Assembly (NCBI GenBank): GCA_946482165.1
Contig: CAMLQS010000090.1
Span: 1-16,184, forward strand
Length of the DNA: 16,184 nt
Direction of reading: 5' to 3'
DNA from: an uncultured Verrucomicrobiota bacterium
GTDB taxonomy: Bacteria; Verrucomicrobiota; Verrucomicrobiae; Opitutales; Opitutaceae
Shown: piece by piece, positions 13,201 through 16,184 of the stretch
Position numbering within the stretch: the first letter of the stretch is position 1
Layout of the letters: every line of letters begins with the position of its first letter
Translations under genes and position numbers: made by a program
Notes under the pieces: generated by a model
Database searches by the model: none
What the model was told of the DNA's origin: nothing
The model's input: only the letters and a program-made list of their open reading frames with translations

Positions 13201-15042
13201 ATGAATTCCGAAGCCATCGCCGCACTCCTAGCCAAAAACCCGTCCCTCAAGACGGCCAAAGCCAAGCTGGAGGCGATGGAGCCGGGCGCTTACTGCATCC
13301 ATAAGAGCTGGGGATTCGGGCAGATCAAAAAATACGACGAGGCGGCGGGTAGGCTTGTTATCGATTTTAAAACCAAGCCCGGCCACGCAATGGATCCGGC
13401 GTTCTGCGTTAACACCTTGGACATCCTCCCGTCCAATCACCTCCTCGTTCGCAAGGAAACCGAGCCGGCGGTGATCGCCAAGCTGGCATCCGAAAATCCC
13501 GCCCAGCTTTTGCTCGAGGCGCTTGCCGCCTACCCGAACTCCGCCGCCACTCAGATCGAAGTCGAAATCGTCCTCGCCCAAGTCCTCGGCGAAGAGAAAT
13601 TCAAGAAATGGTGGGCGGGCGCCAAGAAGGCCATCGCAAAGGACCCCCGCCTCGCCTCTCCCGTCAAGAAAACCGAATGCTTCTTCCTTCGCGAGACGCC
13701 CGTCTCCGCCGAAGACGAGCTGGCCGAGGCATTCAACTCCACCCGCTCCGCCCGCCGTCGCATTCAAGTTGTGGAGCAGCTCCTCGCCGCCTCGGAAAAA
13801 GGCAACGCGAAGGCCGACCTCCCCGCCATCCTCGCCGGCCTCGCCGACGCGGTTAAAACCTCCAACCAGCTCGACGCCGCCGAGCGGCTTTATGGCGCCT
13901 CCATCCGCGACCGCCTCGCCAACCTCGCCGGCTCCGACATCGCTTCGCTCGAGCCCTCGCAGGTTTCCTTGGTCTCCAACGTCCGCGACCTTCCCGCCAT
14001 CGTGGAAAAACTGCCGGTCAACTTCCAAGGCGCCTTCCTCGAGCTCGTTAAGGAGGCTCATCCGGTCGAGTATCGCGACATCGTCATTTCACTCCTCAAG
14101 ACCTCGCAGGGCAAGTTCACCACCGAGTGCATCAATTTCCTCGTCGAAAACGGCCACGGCGAAGAACTCGCCGCAACGTTCAAGCGATGGATGGCCGAGC
14201 AAAATCTCCGCGCTCCGGTGCTCCACTGGATAGTAAAGAACCGCAACTCGAAGAAATTCGCGAAGCTCCTCGGCGACATGATCTCGCCGCGCCTCCTTTC
14301 GGCGATTTTCTACGCGATCGACTACGAGGCGCTCCAATCCGCCTCCGCCCGTCGCATTCCGCTCGCCGACTCCCTCAGCGAGGACACCGAGCTCATCCCG
14401 GATCTCCTCTCCGCCGCCTCGGCCGAGACCGCCCGCGATCTCGCCCACGCCCTTCTTCTCAACCAAGGCTTTGAGGACCTCACGAAAAAGTCGCTCCTGG
14501 CACGGTTCATCAAGCTGTTCCCCTCGATCCAGACCGTCCTCTCCGGCGAAAACGAGTCGAAGGAAGAGCAATTGCTGGTCTCCCGCGACAGCTACGAGCG
14601 CAAGCGCGAGGAACTTGAGCTCATCATCTCCAAAAAGATTCCCGACAACTCCAAGGCCATCGCCACCGCCCGCGAACACGGCGATCTGAAGGAAAACTCG
14701 GAATACAAGATGGCCAAGCAAGACCAAGCCGTCCTCATGGCGCAAAAGGGCCAGCTGGAGAAGGATCTCGGACGCGCCCGCATCACCGACTTCAAAGAAG
14801 TGACCAACGAAATCATCGGCGTCGGGAGCGTCGTCGAAACCAAGCTCGTTTCCTCAGGAAAAACCGCTCGCTACACCCTCCTCGGCGCCTGGGACGGAGT
14901 CCCGGAGCAGAACATCATCGCCTATAAAACGCCGCTGGGCCAAGCGCTCCTCGGCAAGAAGGTGGGAGACACGGTCAAAGTGAAGATCGGCTCCATGGAA
15001 GAGTCCTACACGATCACGGCGATCAGCCGCCACGTCGCCTAA
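13201..15042 (+). CDS. greA: Long GreA-domain transcription elongation factor
   Basis: GreA enters the RNA polymerase secondary channel and stimulates cleavage of backtracked RNA. The 613-residue product is far longer than ordinary GreA (about 158). The GreA module is C-terminal: a coiled coil at about 458-530 with the tip REHGDLKENSEY, in which Asp495 and Glu498 match the catalytic tip residues of E. coli GreA (Asp41, Glu44), then the FKBP-like domain at about 535-613 (IGVGSVVETKL...PLGQALLGKKVGDTV). Residues 28-77 (PGAYCIHKSWGFGQIKKYD...VNTLDILP) look like a small beta domain of the CarD/Tudor kind. Residues 90-440 are helical and repeat-like. Long GreA proteins are known in chlamydiae, so this may be a PVC trait. 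The ATG at 13201 has no Shine-Dalgarno sequence. The gene stands alone between terminators. Confidence 0.93.
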   Translation: MNSEAIAALLAKNPSLKTAKAKLEAMEPGAYCIHKSWGFGQIKKYDEAAGRLVIDFKTKPGHAMDPAFCVNTLDILPSNHLLVRKETEPAVIAKLASENPAQLLLEALAAYPNSAATQIEVEIVLAQVLGEEKFKKWWAGAKKAIAKDPRLASPVKKTECFFLRETPVSAEDELAEAFNSTRSARRRIQVVEQLLAASEKGNAKADLPAILAGLADAVKTSNQLDAAERLYGASIRDRLANLAGSDIASLEPSQVSLVSNVRDLPAIVEKLPVNFQGAFLELVKEAHPVEYRDIVISLLKTSQGKFTTECINFLVENGHGEELAATFKRWMAEQNLRAPVLHWIVKNRNSKKFAKLLGDMISPRLLSAIFYAIDYEALQSASARRIPLADSLSEDTELIPDLLSAASAETARDLAHALLLNQGFEDLTKKSLLARFIKLFPSIQTVLSGENESKEEQLLVSRDSYERKREELELIISKKIPDNSKAIATAREHGDLKENSEYKMAKQDQAVLMAQKGQLEKDLGRARITDFKEVTNEIIGVGSVVETKLVSSGKTARYTLLGAWDGVPEQNIIAYKTPLGQALLGKKVGDTVKVKIGSMEESYTITAISRHVA

Positions 15043-15068
15043 GCGCCAAGCCATCAACCTCCTCCGCC

Positions 15069-15104
15069 GAAACCGCACCCGAAAATCGAGTGCGGTTTCT
15101 TTTT
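15069..15104 (+). terminator. Rho-independent terminator after greA
   Basis: GAAACCGCAC (15069-15078) pairs with GTGCGGTTTC (15090-15099). An inner CGA/TCG pairing extends the stem across a C/A mismatch. A run of five T residues follows at 15100-15104. It lies 27 bases after the stop codon. Confidence 0.92.
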
Positions 15105-15261
15105 GTCCGCTAAAAAACAGACAAAAACATGCGGCATCCCTCGATTTTTCAGACTCTTATATTTCAACAAAAACAAGCGCTTGAACACGACCACCGCCCT
15201 CTCGATGTTCTTTCTCGTTCCTCTGCTTAGCAGAGGATTTTGGGGTAACTAAGAAAGCAAT
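15105..15261 (+). ncRNA. Candidate small RNA region upstream of a strong hairpin (start uncertain)
   Basis: After the greA terminator the DNA turns AT-rich. A TATATT at 15158-15163 is a plausible -10 box, but no good -35 is found 17 bases upstream. A 10-bp palindrome CAAGCGCTTG is at 15174-15183. Downstream, CCTCTGC (15220-15226) pairs with GCAGAGG (15230-15236) around TTA, followed by ATTTTGGGG. With the terminator-like hairpin at 15262-15300, this could define a transcript of about 120-130 nt. No credible protein frame is present. It does not match the signatures I know for 6S, tmRNA, SRP or RNase P RNA. Confidence 0.35.
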
Positions 15262-15300
15262 GGCCGGACGCCTAGGGGTAGGCGTCCGGCCTCTTAATTT
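15262..15300 (+). terminator. 13-bp perfect hairpin with T tract
   Basis: GGCCGGACGCCTA (15262-15274) pairs without mismatch with TAGGCGTCCGGCC (15279-15291) around a GGGG loop. TCTTAATTTTTAG follows. This has the form of a strong intrinsic terminator, yet greA already has its own terminator 160 bases upstream and no other gene precedes it on this strand. Confidence 0.7.
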
Positions 15301-15329
15301 TTAGGCACCTCGTTAGAGGTTCTCCTAAA
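15300..15329. other. Second stem-loop directly after the 13-bp hairpin
   Basis: TTTAGG (15300-15305) can pair with CCTAAA (15324-15329), and inside it ACCTC (15307-15311) pairs with GAGGT (15316-15320) around GTTA. The T tract of the previous hairpin forms part of this stem, so the two overlap at their junction. Confidence 0.5.
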
Positions 15330-15738
15330 GAGCCGCCGAGGTCGAGTTTGTCGATTTTCCCCGACTAAAGCCTGCCGCAGCCAGCTTCTCGGATTGCCAG
15401 CAGACCCGTGCCGCCGAAGTCAGCGCCGGCCCAGCTTGGTTTCCGTCTCACCCACGGTGTTAGTCCGGCTGGCTGGACGGCGAAATTTGATCGGCGTTGC
15501 CTCTGCAAAACGGATTTTCGCCACCGCCAACAAACGTGGAGTTGAATGGGACAAACTTTGTCTTGCCGCCCATTGAAAAGCGCCCCTAGTAACCCGCTCC
15601 CTTATACCTAAACGGTCGGGGGCTTTGGTTCTGTTCCTAGGTCTTCTGTTTCTCCTTCGTGCCACGATTTCACCTTGTGAAACCGTGAGACCGTTGCGGA
15701 CGGCGGACCGATAGAAGAGTCCAAGCGTTTAAATGTTA
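15330..15738. other. Gene-poor, inverted-repeat-rich region before tRNA-Thr
   Basis: No gene can be supported here. Short frames exist on both strands, for example an open frame from 15298 to 15576 on the plus strand with no ATG near its start and third-position GC of only about one half, well below the neighbouring genes. Visible pairings are GGCGAAA (15479-15485) with TTTCGCC near 15515-15521, AATGGG (15545-15550) with CCCATT (15569-15574) enclosing GACAA/TTGTC, and AACGGTC (15611-15617) with GACCGTT (15689-15695). The last encloses a 10-bp stem CACG-TTTCAC/GTGAAA-CGTG (15663-15687) with one mismatch. These suggest folded RNA or remnants of a decayed element; the identity is unknown. Confidence 0.5.
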
Positions 15739-15813
15739 GCCGATGTAGCTCAGTGGTAGAGCAGCGGTATCGTAAACCGCTGGTCGACGGTTCGATCCCG
15801 TCCATCGGCTCCA
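15739..15813 (+). tRNA. tRNA-Thr, anticodon CGT
   Basis: A complete tRNA with encoded CCA. The acceptor GCCGATG (15739-15745) pairs perfectly with CATCGGC (15803-15809), and the discriminator is T15810. The anticodon stem GCGGT/ACCGC encloses ATCGTAA, with anticodon CGT at 15771-15773 reading ACG threonine codons. The T arm is GACGG/CCGTC around TTCGATC. A run of six T residues follows at 15815-15820 and may end the transcript. Confidence 0.98.
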
Positions 15814-16087
15814 GTTTTTTGCAGTGCGGGGAAACTCCATGCACAACGCCCGCTTTGGCGCCAGAGGTTGAACCTCAATTTGCCGAACGCGGCCCGCCCG
15901 AGAAGAAGGCGATATCCCCGAGTTTAAAGGAGCACGATAGTGGAGGCTATCGAGAGGCCCCGAAGCCTGCCGGCAAAACCTCCTTTATAACGCGTTCCCC
16001 GCTTCGGCCACGCACTTCTCTGCAACGGCTTATTTCCTCCGTCGTCTGGGCGCGAGGCGCTGTCTTCGGAATAAACCAGCGCTCCGT
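15814..16087. other. Cluster of short hairpins after tRNA-Thr, no gene seen
   Basis: No protein gene is supported. Successive stems are GTGCGGGG/CTCC-AT-GCAC (15824-15844, AAA loop), CGCC/GGCG (15847-15860), GAGGT/ACCTC (15864-15876) and AAAGGAG (15926-15932) with CTCCTTT (15980-15986). The last encloses CGATAG/CTATCG (15935-15952). TTATT-CC (16030-16037, one bulged T) with GGAATAA (16068-16074) follows, then CGCTC/GAGCG (16080-16092). Such dense local pairing is typical of a structured RNA or of a decayed mobile element. I did not find the conserved signatures of RNase P RNA, tmRNA or SRP RNA on either strand. Confidence 0.45.
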
Positions 16088-16184
16088 GAGCGGGAAATTA
16101 TGCTCGGCCCAAGCGGCCGAGGTGGAGGCGGACCAGAGGTCCGAGCCACCTCGGGCAACGCAGGCCCAGCGTGATTTCCCGCTC
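16088..16184. repeat. 97-nt rod-like inverted repeat at the window end
   Basis: GAGCGGGAAATTATGCT (16088-16104) pairs along all 17 positions with AGCGTGATTTCCCGCTC (16168-16184), with two G-U pairs if transcribed. Inside, GGCC (16106-16109) pairs with GGCC (16163-16166), GCG with CGC, CCGAGGTGG (16117-16125) pairs perfectly with CCACCTCGG (16146-16154), and CGGACC (16129-16134) pairs with GGTCCG (16138-16143) around AGA. The result is a nearly continuous rod. It may be a structured RNA, a palindromic interspersed repeat or a MITE-like element. The last base of the stem is the last base of the window, so the flank is unseen. Confidence 0.65.

Noticed and set aside
15260..15304. 14-codon ATG frame across the 13-bp hairpin
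   Set aside because: The peptide is simply the translation of the inverted repeat and has no supporting signal.
15394..15576. Small plus-strand frame of 60 codons before tRNA-Thr
   Set aside because: It needs a TTG start, has no ribosome-binding or family signal, and its third-position GC is about half, unlike the real genes here. I keep it only as part of the unexplained region.
15608..15844. Minus-strand frame encoding a peptide with MDGIEPSTSGLRYRC
   Set aside because: This is the well-known false protein produced by translating the antisense strand of a tRNA, here tRNA-Thr at 15739-15813.
15814..16184. tmRNA, RNase P RNA or SRP RNA
   Set aside because: I looked on both strands for a tag peptide with a T-arm/CCA end, the GAGGAAAGTCC core of RNase P RNA and the GGAAGGNAGCAGC tip of SRP RNA; none is present.
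15739..16184. Genomic island attachment at tRNA-Thr
   Set aside because: No integrase gene and no duplicated 3' tRNA segment is present in the window; sequence beyond the end would be needed.

Overview
The window looks like chromosomal DNA from a GC-rich member of the PVC superphylum, most likely a verrucomicrobium of the Opitutae type. That placement is an inference. It rests on the very long GreA-domain protein (similar long GreA proteins are known in chlamydiae), the rpmF-plsX-fabH cluster followed by BamD-like and LptE-like envelope genes, and start codons with no Shine-Dalgarno sequence in front of them. No CRISPR array, transposase, integrase, phage gene or defence system is visible.

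Layout. Positions 1-3865 hold a leftward operon trpD > glmM > TPR protein (tryptophan synthesis, the aminosugar step of peptidoglycan/LPS precursor synthesis, and a repeat scaffold). It diverges from uppP (3953-4948, undecaprenyl-diphosphate phosphatase), which carries an unusual N-terminal signal peptide. Positions 5079-9120 form a rightward set: rpmF (ribosomal protein L32 with all four zinc cysteines replaced), plsX, fabH, a BamD-like TPR protein and an LptE-like lipoprotein. Together they link phospholipid/fatty-acid initiation to outer-membrane assembly. Converging on this set is a leftward three-gene unit (11902 down to 9355): a DUF4013 membrane protein, a single-pass membrane protein and a secreted protein that resembles an inactive MA-type peptidase. 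Only 38 bases upstream and divergent lies ispA (11941-12858, short-chain polyprenyl diphosphate synthase), followed by tRNA-Ser(GCT) with a clear terminator.

Positions 13201-15042 encode a 613-residue protein with a small N-terminal beta-type domain, a long helical middle and a complete C-terminal GreA module. A strong terminator ends it. The last 1.1 kb (15105-16184) is gene-poor except for tRNA-Thr(CGT). It is rich in inverted repeats: a 13-bp perfect hairpin with a T tract, several smaller stems, a cluster of hairpins after the tRNA, and a 97-nt rod-like hairpin that closes exactly at the window end. I could not match this region to tmRNA, RNase P RNA, SRP RNA or 6S RNA, so it is the best place to look for undescribed RNA elements.

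Taken together the protein genes are mostly housekeeping and envelope biogenesis: UppP, GlmM and IspA feed the lipid carrier and precursors of the wall, PlsX and FabH feed membrane lipids, and BamD-like and LptE-like proteins build the outer membrane. The oddities are variations on known families plus the structured intergenic tail.
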